The notes beneath the pieces are model-generated. The model had not been told where the DNA came from. It searched no databases and was given only the letters and a program-made list of their open reading frames with translations. From Bacillota bacterium (lineage in GTDB: Bacteria > Bacillota > Desulfitobacteriia > Desulfitobacteriales > Desulfitobacteriaceae): a stretch of DNA of 6,228 bases. Positions 1 through 5,817 of the stretch are shown one piece after another. The first letter of the stretch is position 1. Every line of letters begins with the position of its first letter. The stretch lies in the NCBI GenBank assembly GCA_021849995.1, contig JAJZSC010000211.1:1-6228 (forward strand), in the 5' to 3' direction. Position numbers and translations under genes: made by a program.

Positions 1-1518
1 GAAATAGTTAAAAAGTTCTATAATATCTTCTCGTCTTTCCCTTAATGGTAAGGTCTGTAAATTCAAGACATTTAACCGGTAATAAAGATCACTCCTGAAT
101 TCCCCTTTTTCCGAAGCCTCCAACAAGTCACTATTTGTAGCCGCTATTACCCTCACATCTATTTGGACAACCTTATTAGAGCCAATCCTCCATACTTCTT
201 TTTCCTGGAGTACTCTTAAAAGATTGGCTTGGAGACTTTTCGAAATCGATCCTATTTCATCAAGAAAGATGGTTCCTTTATGGGCTAACTCGAAAAAACC
301 AATTTTCCCTCCTTTTTTAGCACCGGTAAAAGCACCTTCCTCATAACCAAAAAGTTCGCTTTCCAGTAAGTGCTCAGGAATGGCGGAACAGTTTACGGCC
401 ACAAACGGATAATCCTTTCTCTTGCTGGCATTATGGATACTCTGAGCCAAAATCTCTTTACCCGTTCCCGATTCTCCAGTTATGAGAATAGTAGAATCAG
501 TTTCAGAGTATTTTTTTGCTTTAGCTATTAGTTTTTTTACTCCCTCGTTGGAGCCTATATAGTTATCAAAAGTATACTTGGCCACAAGTCCTTTTTTGTA
601 AATTTCGGAGCGAATTTTCATTTCCCAGTCCTGGATTTTACTTATGTCTTGAAAGGTGGCAACTGTACCTAAAACCTCATCCTGAATTTTGATGGGAACC
701 CTATTTGTTATTATTGTAGTATTTTTCAACTTCTGTAACGTGCCTAATTGGGGTTCACCACTTGAAGCAACCTCTATCAGACCCGTTGTAGGTATGAATT
801 TGTCGGCTCTATTATTTAGAATATCTGACGCTTGGATTCCCATTATTTCTTCAGCAGCAGGATTAAAGACCTTAACTATTCCTTTTAAGTCAGTAACAAT
901 AATTCCATCGTAAGAAAAATTAATTATATGGTTCAATCTTTCCGCCTCTAACATCTTCTCCCGGGAAAGGTTATATATTCCTACAGCGTTACTTATGACC
1001 TGCCTGACAGTTTCTGCAGAGGTCTGTAAAAGAATACCACGTCGCCCAAGCTCTTCAGCATATTGTTTTGTGAGAATTCCTCCGATAATGACCTCTGCTC
1101 CTTGAGCAATAGCTTTTTCCACCATTTTGTTTAATTCATCGCTATCCTCATAGGATGTCATATATAAAAGATTAATATGAAAAATTTCCGAGATTAACTT
1201 GATGTTGAAAGCCACCGGTTCATAAATAATGAGGGCAATATTTTTTGAGAATTTACTGGCCTCATTAACTGCGTAAAGAATATCAAAAGATGTAACATCA
1301 CAGTTAATAACAGGAATTTTGGAACTCTTGGAAATAGCCCTATAGGTAGCTCCTCTGCTGATTACTATATCGTACTTTTCATTTTCAAGTTGCCTGACTG
1401 TGTCAACGGCAGCCTCAAAAGCAGCAGAATAAACATCAACTTTAATATCCATTTGTATGGATACATCTTTTACCAAGGCCGTTAATTCCTGATAAGGAGA
1501 GATGAAGGCAATTTTCAT
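1..1518 (-). CDS. Sigma-54-dependent transcriptional activator, PrpR-N/PAS/AAA+ (C-terminus off the left edge)
   Basis: This is an enhancer-binding activator that would use ATP to open sigma-54 RNA polymerase promoters. The frame is open without a stop from the ATG at 1518 to base 1, giving 506 residues. Residues about 1-180 resemble the PrpR N-terminal sensor (for example VDVYSAAFEAAVDTVRQL and ISRGATYRAI). A PAS domain follows at about 190-292 (HIINFSYDGIIVTDLKG ... GTVATFQDIS). The AAA+ domain then shows Walker A GESGTGKE (348-355), the sigma-54 contact loop GAFTGA (395-400) and Walker B GTIFLDEIG (415-423). It runs on through FRSDLYYRLN to the edge, so sensor II and the Fis-type helix-turn-helix are not visible. 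The start is supported by GAGGAGTG (1528-1535) 9 nt upstream. PrpR-N domains are known to sense small organic acids or their derivatives; the effector and target here cannot be told. No -24/-12 promoter was found in the window. The sigma-54 activator assignment is very secure; the PrpR-N and PAS boundaries are approximate. Confidence 0.95.
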   Translation of the reverse strand, partial: MKIAFISPYQELTALVKDVSIQMDIKVDVYSAAFEAAVDTVRQLENEKYDIVISRGATYRAISKSSKIPVINCDVTSFDILYAVNEASKFSKNIALIIYEPVAFNIKLISEIFHINLLYMTSYEDSDELNKMVEKAIAQGAEVIIGGILTKQYAEELGRRGILLQTSAETVRQVISNAVGIYNLSREKMLEAERLNHIINFSYDGIIVTDLKGIVKVFNPAAEEIMGIQASDILNNRADKFIPTTGLIEVASSGEPQLGTLQKLKNTTIITNRVPIKIQDEVLGTVATFQDISKIQDWEMKIRSEIYKKGLVAKYTFDNYIGSNEGVKKLIAKAKKYSETDSTILITGESGTGKEILAQSIHNASKRKDYPFVAVNCSAIPEHLLESELFGYEEGAFTGAKKGGKIGFFELAHKGTIFLDEIGSISKSLQANLLRVLQEKEVWRIGSNKVVQIDVRVIAATNSDLLEASEKGEFRSDLYYRLNVLNLQTLPLRERREDIIELFNYF

Positions 1519-1707
1519 TAATTAAAACACTCCTCGATAATACAGATAGCTCAAATTTTATTTTATCATTAATTCATTTGATTAGATTTTTTATTAGTTT
1601 ACACATATTTGGAAAAAGTTTAACAAATATCAATATCAGTAGATAATAATAGACTGTACTTAAAACTTTATGGATAACCATGTTGCTAGGGCCTACCATG
1701 ATAGGAA

Positions 1708-1738
1708 TAAAAAAATAGCCATGCAAAAACAGCATGGC
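1708..1738 (-). terminator. Rho-independent terminator of the tRNA-Leu unit
   Basis: A perfect 7-bp stem (GCCATGC at 1718-1724 with GCATGGC at 1732-1738) encloses a 7-nt A-rich loop on the given strand. Read on the minus strand, it is followed after two bases by a run of seven Ts (1709-1715). The plus strand has no T-run after the stem, so it works for leftward transcription. It lies about 80 nt past the tRNA-Leu 3' end and before the regulator gene, so it should end the tRNA transcript. The rest of the spacer down to 1519 is AT-rich; I saw no confident promoter for the regulator there. Confidence 0.8.
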
Positions 1739-1753
1739 GTCTGGAATAAAATA

Positions 1754-1800
1754 TTTGTGCATCATTTGTGCTGCATTTGGGTTTTCCGGCGCTGCACAAA
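1754..1800. repeat. Three-copy 7-bp repeat in the tRNA-Leu trailer
   Basis: TTTGTGC occurs at 1754-1760 and again at 1765-1771, and its reverse complement GCACAAA lies at 1794-1800. In the tRNA 3' trailer RNA the single inverted copy could pair with either direct copy, but not both at once. The arms are short and the loops are 22 and 33 nt, so this may be chance in AT-rich DNA. Confidence 0.4.
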
Positions 1801-1819
1801 ATCATTTAAAAGTCAGAGT

Positions 1820-1902
1820 TGGTGCGGAAGAAGGGACTTGAACCCCCACGGTTTCCCGCTGGAACCTAAATCCAGTGCGTCTGCCAGTTCCGCCACTTCC
1901 GC
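1820..1902 (-). tRNA. tRNA-Leu (anticodon UAG)
   Basis: This is a complete class II leucine tRNA of 83 nt with an encoded CCA (1820-1822). On the minus strand, the acceptor GCGGAAG (1902-1896) pairs with CTTCCGC (1830-1824), with discriminator A at 1823. The D stem is GCG/CGC around a loop containing GG. The anticodon stem CTGGA/TCCAG holds loop TTTAGGT, giving anticodon UAG (1866-1868), which reads CUN-type leucine codons. The variable arm CGG-GAAA-CCG is the long arm expected of tRNA-Leu. The T arm is GGGGG/CCCTT with two G-U pairs and loop TTCAAGT. It stands alone, with its own likely promoter at 2015-2043 and terminator at 1708-1738. Maturation would need RNase P and 3' trimming, because leader and trailer are both long. 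Confidence 0.98.
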
Positions 1903-2008
1903 AAAAAATATAACCATTTACAAGGGGTTTTTACACCTTGGACACTTTTGAATCCACTTTCCAGCATACAAAGCACATCGTTTTACGACACTCTGGATTC
2001 ATGCGTCG
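1903..2008 (-). other. Leader of the tRNA-Leu transcript
   Basis: If transcription starts about 7 nt after the -10 box at 2015-2020, the transcript carries roughly 105 nt before the tRNA. This leader holds an 8-bp inverted repeat, TGAATCCA (1949-1956) with TGGATTCA (1994-2001). A small hairpin TCGT-TTT-ACGA (1978-1988) is nested inside it. It also contains two overlapping short Cys-rich reading frames, described in the findings. The precise transcription start is inferred. Confidence 0.45.
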
Positions 2009-2014
2009 AAAAGA

Positions 2015-2043
2015 ATTGTAACATAAATTTAATATGATGACAA
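2015..2043 (-). promoter_or_regulatory. Sigma-A-type promoter with extended -10, likely for tRNA-Leu
   Basis: On the minus strand, the -35 box TTGTCA (2043-2038) and the -10 box TACAAT (2020-2015) are each 5 of 6 to consensus. They are separated by exactly 17 nt, and TG one base before the -10 makes it an extended -10. It sits after the DUF5667-gene terminator and upstream of tRNA-Leu, with no other annotated gene between, so it most likely drives the tRNA. The rest of the spacer (2044-2129) is AT-rich with nothing recognised. Confidence 0.75.
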
Positions 2044-2129
2044 GCTTTTAATAAAGTCCATTTTTTCCTTGTTTTGCATTTCAAAATATCTCCAAATGAA
2101 GAAAATTGATTAGGTTCTAAATTGATAAA

Positions 2130-2176
2130 CTAAATACAACTAACTAAGCCACCGGTATATGACTACCGGCGGCTTA
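2130..2176 (-). terminator. Terminator after the DUF5667 gene
   Basis: A long hairpin lies 40 nt past the stop codon. Arms 2145-2157 and 2164-2176 form a 13-bp stem around a 6-nt loop. The one non-Watson-Crick position (2151/2170) is an A-C mismatch if read on the plus strand but a G-U pair in minus-strand RNA. This supports leftward function. The following minus-strand sequence is T-rich (GTTAGTTGTATTTAG) rather than a clean T-run, so efficiency is uncertain. Confidence 0.65.
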
Positions 2177-2215
2177 ATCAATCTAGAGACTTATTTTAAT
2201 CTGAAATTTTCTGGA

Positions 2216-3484
2216 TTATCTATTTTTACCCTGGTTGTCCTTACCTTTTCCCTCTTCCCGGTCATTATCATCATTTTCATCTTCGTCATGGCCTTTTTTA
2301 TTTTCTTTCTTATATTCATCTTTATGTTCTTGCTTATATTCGGCTTTTCCTTCTTGCTTTAACTCTTTCTCGATCTCTTTTAAGTCTTTCCGGACTTCTT
2401 TTTCAAGTTCTTTGGCCATTTTTTCATTGCTGTTGTTATTTTCTTTTTCTACTTTTTTACTGCTAGTTTCTTGCTCTGCTTTATTTTGACCATTTTTCAC
2501 TGTAGTAGCTTGTTTAACTGCCATGGTACTTGTACTTTGCTGTTGGTTAGACTGAGCAGAAGTTTGCTGGTTCGCACTTAGATCTACTACGACATCTGTT
2601 CCTGCTTGATTAGTTCCTGTCTGATTTTGCTGAGCTGTTTGTTCATCAGACTTCACCATGCCACGCATTTTTTTATATTGTTTTTCAATTTTCTTTTGCT
2701 CTTCTTTTTCCATTTTTGTAACAGCTTTTTCCATAGAGCGGACTACGTTAAGGGCAATCTTTTGAGCAGCTTGTGGAGGAACCTTCTCTAACAATCCACC
2801 CAAAACTACAATGTTGTTGACATTTCTCTTTTCAAGAGCCTGTTGAAGCTTCTGAGCAGACTCAGAGTTGGGATCTTTTAACTCAGTTAAGAATTCCTGA
2901 GCCCTTTGAACTTTAGTTGAGTAAGCTTCCAAAGCTTTCTGGGCTTCTTCTTTTTTACCCTCTTCCATCATTTTGTTAGCTGCAGCCAAATCCTCAAGGG
3001 CCTGGCGTTCTAACAGATCGGATTTTTTAGCAGGATCAAAGGTCAAGGCTACTTGAAGCTTTTCAATAAAGTTAGTAAACCAATAAAACGGAGAAGTTGG
3101 AAGTGTTCCCGGATCTACTGGCTTGCCATCTTCATCTACAACAGGCGGGGCAGTGGTGTCGGTAGAACTGTTATTAGTCGAAGTATTGTCTGTAGCTGGG
3201 GATGTTGTTGTACTATCATTTGTTGTACTATCATTTGTTGTCCCTGAATTTTCAGCAGTTGCAGTAGTAGTCGTAGCAGTCGAAGTCGTAGTGCCGGTAG
3301 TTGCTGTGGAATTCGTACCTTGATTTTGTTCGGTAGTCGTAGTGGTTGCTCCTGCCTGGGTAGAATCAGTGGCGGTTATAGTTACAGTGTCAGTCGGTGT
3401 AGTAGTTTCTGCCAAAGCCAAACCTGAACCAAAGGGAAAGGCTAACAAAGTGGCTGTAATGGCGATAGCAATTTGTTTTCTCAT
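2216..3484 (-). CDS. Secreted low-complexity protein with DUF5667-like domain, function unknown
   Basis: This 422-residue protein has a classical signal peptide: MRK, a hydrophobic core, and a probable cleavage after ALA at residue 25. A Thr/Ser/Asn-rich stretch (about 27-115) follows and resembles an extracellular linker. The central part begins PTSPFYW (129-135), continues to LTFDPAKK (about 147-154), and then a long helical, Lys/Glu/Ala-rich region to about 283. The order LPxSPFYxF...LTFDPxKKxxLLxxxA is what I recall of DUF5667, an uncharacterised domain of exported Gram-positive proteins. A Gln/Asn/Thr-rich segment (about 285-330) leads to a very charged C-terminal tail (about 335-422), rich in Lys and Glu with a short Asp/Glu patch. 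There is no LPxTG sorting motif and no second membrane segment, so it is probably released or held by charge. The start is set by GGAG (3494-3497 region) 9 nt upstream. No confident promoter was found. It is a single-gene unit between two terminators. The function is unknown; a cell-envelope or metal-binding role would be a guess. Confidence 0.85.
   Translation of the reverse strand: MRKQIAIAITATLLAFPFGSGLALAETTTPTDTVTITATDSTQAGATTTTTEQNQGTNSTATTGTTTSTATTTTATAENSGTTNDSTTNDSTTTSPATDNTSTNNSSTDTTAPPVVDEDGKPVDPGTLPTSPFYWFTNFIEKLQVALTFDPAKKSDLLERQALEDLAAANKMMEEGKKEEAQKALEAYSTKVQRAQEFLTELKDPNSESAQKLQQALEKRNVNNIVVLGGLLEKVPPQAAQKIALNVVRSMEKAVTKMEKEEQKKIEKQYKKMRGMVKSDEQTAQQNQTGTNQAGTDVVVDLSANQQTSAQSNQQQSTSTMAVKQATTVKNGQNKAEQETSSKKVEKENNNSNEKMAKELEKEVRKDLKEIEKELKQEGKAEYKQEHKDEYKKENKKGHDEDENDDNDREEGKGKDNQGKNR
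3206..3240. repeat. 15-bp tandem repeat inside the DUF5667 gene
   Basis: The unit TGTTGTACTATCATT occurs at 3206-3220 and 3221-3235, followed by a partial third copy (3236-3240). The two full copies are identical. The length is a multiple of three, so it encodes a duplicated NDSTT motif in the Thr-rich linker without breaking the frame. It is a likely recent slippage duplication. Confidence 0.9.
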
Positions 3485-3590
3485 ATCGGGTCACTCCTTC
3501 AAAATAATTTCTTAAGTATTTTTCATTATGGGGGATCTCGATCCTCTCATAATTTAAGTACGGATGTCCAATTCGATTTTTAGGGGGCTA

Positions 3591-3629
3591 AAAAGAAAAA
3601 CAGTGGCATTTTTTAAATAAAAGCCACTG
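3591..3629 (-). terminator. Rho-independent terminator of asnB
   Basis: CAGTGGC (3601-3607) and GCCACTG (3623-3629) form a 7-bp stem, with three further A-T pairs possible inside after one mismatch. On the minus strand the stem is followed at once by TTTTTCTTTT (3600-3591). The plus strand continues with A-rich sequence, so the signal is for leftward transcription. It lies about 95 nt after the asnB stop and ahead of the DUF5667 gene, separating the two units. Confidence 0.82.
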
Positions 3630-3674
3630 AAAATAGTTAAAAGCATTGAAATAGATAAAAGCACTGAAATTGAT
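3619..3674. repeat. Three degenerate 18-20-bp tandem repeats after asnB
   Basis: Units at 3619-3638, 3639-3656 and 3657-3674 all follow the pattern AAAAGC(C)AYTGAAAW-T-GAT/TT. The last two are 18 bp and differ at few positions; the first has two extra bases and contributes the right arm of the asnB terminator hairpin. The array sits in the 239-bp spacer between asnB and the DUF5667 gene. It is too short and degenerate for CRISPR, and its role, if any, is unknown. Confidence 0.6.
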
Positions 3675-3723
3675 AGAAATATTTTGATTATTAGAAACAC
3701 CTTACTGATAAAAATACTTTGTT

Positions 3724-5652
3724 TCAAATCATATTTGCACCTAATTTACGCATTGGCTTATGGCTCTGAACCAGCCTTAGGCGCACATTGGAGCTTTTAA
3801 GAGGCTGCACTGTATAGGCTAAATATGTCTCTATAGTATAGAGTGCCCAGATTAGCCTTGCAGAACGTGAGCTTACTTCTCCTTTGAGAAGCTCTTCCAG
3901 TTTGTTTTTGTTAACGTAATTCAGCATTCTTGCCTTGGAATCAAGTAAGACATTTCTCATCTCCTGCCGAAATTCGTGCATCAGCCATGCCGTAATTGGT
4001 ACAGGAAATCCATTTTTAGGCCTATCAACAATTTCTTTAGGCAATAACTGTTTTAAGGCCTGGCGCAATACTGCTTTGCTTTGATTGGAATGGAGTTTCA
4101 GTTGGTAGGGCAAGCTAGCTCCCAGTTCAACCAGATGCTGATCCAGGTATGGAAGACGCATCTCCAAGCTATGCCTCATTGTCATCTTATCAGATTTCAT
4201 CAGAGTATTTTCTGGAAGCCAGGACAACAAGTCAAATCTGAGCATTCTCTCTTCTTCGGCATAACCTGGCAACTCCAAAATATTTCGAGCTGGACAACTT
4301 TGATTAAGACTAGCAAGTTCTGCTTTTAGGTCAAGCGTGTATAACTCTTGCTTTTGACTTTCTTTTAAGAGTCCACCTACTCCAAAGTATCGTTCACCTA
4401 GCGACAGAGAAAAGCGCTTGGTTTTAGTTGGAAATCCTCTTTCTGCCAAAGCTTTGACCCACTCCGGAAGACTATGGTATTTTCGATAGTTGCCTGGTTC
4501 CAAGTAAGTAGTGTACCCACCAAACAGTTCGTCCGCACCCTCACCCGAAATAACTACCTTCTCTCCTTGTGCTGCTGCAAATTCCGATAAGAAATGTAAG
4601 GGGATTGCGGTTGGATCAGCAATTGGCTCATCCATTACTGTTAAGATCCAAGTCAAGTTCTTCTTAACTTCTTCTAGGGTAACGATTCTCTCAAAATGAC
4701 AAGTATTTAGAAGCTTTGCAGCGGCACTTGCCTGCTCAAGCTCAGAGTAGTAGCGAAAATCCCTGGTCTGAGACGGCCTTTCAAAGCCTATTGCATAAGT
4801 GCGCGCCGGCTCAGAATAATTCTTGTTATGCAAGGCAACCAAGCCAGCGGAATCCAAGCCACCACTAAAAAAATAGGCAGCTGGGACTTCTTCCGGCCAA
4901 CGAATTTTTAAGGCTTCCTCTAACGCATCGCGGACAGCACCAGCCGCTTGGTTAAAATCATACGAATTATTTAGGTCAGGGATTTGCCAGTAGGAATATG
5001 CCTTTGTTTCAACTACCGATCTTTTTAAATTCGCTGCCAAAAGAGTCCCAGGTTCTAGTTTATATATTTCTTGAAAGATGGTATAAGGGGCTGGTACGTA
5101 ACGATAACTAAGGTACTGGTCCAAAGCAAACAGGTCAACTTCCGGGGCACTCTCACCAATCAACAAACTTCTAAGTTCGGAAGCAAAAGCGAGTCCATTG
5201 TGCCGGTATCTTAGATATAAGGGTTTTACACCCAAACGGTCCCGGACAAGCAGCAGTTTGTGTTTCTTATCATCCCAAAGAGCTATGGCAAATGTTCCTC
5301 TTAATTTAGAAGGAAAATCCATACCGAATTCTTCATATAAATGGGGTATCACTTCTCCATCTCCAGCCTGCCTTAGGGAATGACCCCTGGCTTGAAGCAT
5401 CTCTCTTAGCTCTTTGTAATTATATATCTCTCCGTTAAAGACAACCTGAATATGTTCTGTCTCATTCTTAATCGGCTGTCGTCCACCAGCCCTATCAACT
5501 ATCGCTAACCTTCTAATCCCAAGAGCCAGAGTAGGAGAATAGAAAAAAGCTTCTTGATCCGGCCCACGATGTTCTAACGAAAAAGTCATCCGCTTTATTC
5601 GTTCAGGATCTACAAATTCAACCTGACCAAACAATCCGCATATTCCACACAT
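3724..5652 (-). CDS. asnB: Asparagine synthetase, glutamine-hydrolysing (AsnB type)
   Basis: This cytosolic enzyme makes asparagine from aspartate, ATP and glutamine. The N-terminal class II glutaminase domain (about 2-200) begins MCGICG, where Cys2 becomes the catalytic nucleophile once Met1 is removed; this fixes the start. It also shows HRGPD (28-32), RRLAIVD (47-53), FNGEIYNY (72-79) and GDGE (97-100). The synthetase domain (about 235-600) has the ATP pyrophosphatase loop SGGLDS (263-268) and SGEGADELFGG (369-379). At 642 residues it is complete and a normal length for Gram-positive AsnB. GAGGAGG (5666-5672) lies 13 nt before the ATG, slightly far but strong. It follows the methyltransferase gene after a 165-nt gap in which I see no clear terminator, so some read-through is possible; a candidate promoter lies in that gap. 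It ends at its own terminator (3591-3629). Paralogues that amidate other substrates exist in this family, but no biosynthetic cluster is visible here. Confidence 0.96.
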   Translation of the reverse strand: MCGICGLFGQVEFVDPERIKRMTFSLEHRGPDQEAFFYSPTLALGIRRLAIVDRAGGRQPIKNETEHIQVVFNGEIYNYKELREMLQARGHSLRQAGDGEVIPHLYEEFGMDFPSKLRGTFAIALWDDKKHKLLLVRDRLGVKPLYLRYRHNGLAFASELRSLLIGESAPEVDLFALDQYLSYRYVPAPYTIFQEIYKLEPGTLLAANLKRSVVETKAYSYWQIPDLNNSYDFNQAAGAVRDALEEALKIRWPEEVPAAYFFSGGLDSAGLVALHNKNYSEPARTYAIGFERPSQTRDFRYYSELEQASAAAKLLNTCHFERIVTLEEVKKNLTWILTVMDEPIADPTAIPLHFLSEFAAAQGEKVVISGEGADELFGGYTTYLEPGNYRKYHSLPEWVKALAERGFPTKTKRFSLSLGERYFGVGGLLKESQKQELYTLDLKAELASLNQSCPARNILELPGYAEEERMLRFDLLSWLPENTLMKSDKMTMRHSLEMRLPYLDQHLVELGASLPYQLKLHSNQSKAVLRQALKQLLPKEIVDRPKNGFPVPITAWLMHEFRQEMRNVLLDSKARMLNYVNKNKLEELLKGEVSSRSARLIWALYTIETYLAYTVQPLKSSNVRLRLVQSHKPMRKLGANMI

Positions 5653-5723
5653 AATTTAACTGTTTCCTCCTCAATCTTTAAAACCAGTACTTTCTATCAA
5701 TTGAGGATTTCCTTGGAAAGCAG

Positions 5724-5752
5724 ATAATATGCAAGGAATACGAAAATTTAAA
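5724..5752 (-). promoter_or_regulatory. asnB: Candidate asnB promoter
   Basis: On the minus strand, TTTAAA (5752-5747, 4 of 6 to the -35 consensus) and TATTAT (5729-5724, 5 of 6 to the -10 consensus) are 17 nt apart. They would give a 5' leader of about 65 nt. A perfect 12-bp palindrome AAATTTAAATTT (5744-5755) covers the -35 box and could be an operator, but AT-rich palindromes arise easily by chance. Confidence 0.4.
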
Positions 5753-5817
5753 TTTCAGTAAATCAAGGAACACTTTCTGAAAGTCATGTCGACTGAAAAA
5801 TCAAATCTCCTATTGTT

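Noticed and set aside
1574..1765. Minus-strand 63-codon hydrophobic frame
   Set aside because: It spans the tRNA terminator hairpin and T-tract, has no ribosome binding site that I can see, and its hydrophobicity is explained by AT-rich sequence.
1820..1902. tRNA-Leu 3' end as an integration (att) site
   Set aside because: No second copy of the tRNA 3' end and no integrase or phage gene occurs in the window.
1670..1951. Plus-strand 93-codon frame ending in RRDLNPHGFPLEP-type sequence
   Set aside because: It is the antisense reading of tRNA-Leu, a well-known source of spurious proteins, and it also crosses the terminator.
2159..3323. Several plus-strand frames opposite the DUF5667 gene
   Set aside because: They are antisense shadows of Lys/Glu- and Thr-rich codons (Phe/Leu/Ser and Val runs) with no sign of their own initiation.
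3601..3625. Possible sigma-54 promoter starting TGGCA
   Set aside because: There is no GC at the -12 position at the required spacing; the bases are part of the asnB terminator stem.
5762..5815. Ten-codon frame and small ACTTT/AAAGT hairpin after the methyltransferase gene
   Set aside because: The frame is too short and its ribosome site too distant, and the hairpin is weak and lacks a T-tract, so neither a gene nor a terminator is supported.
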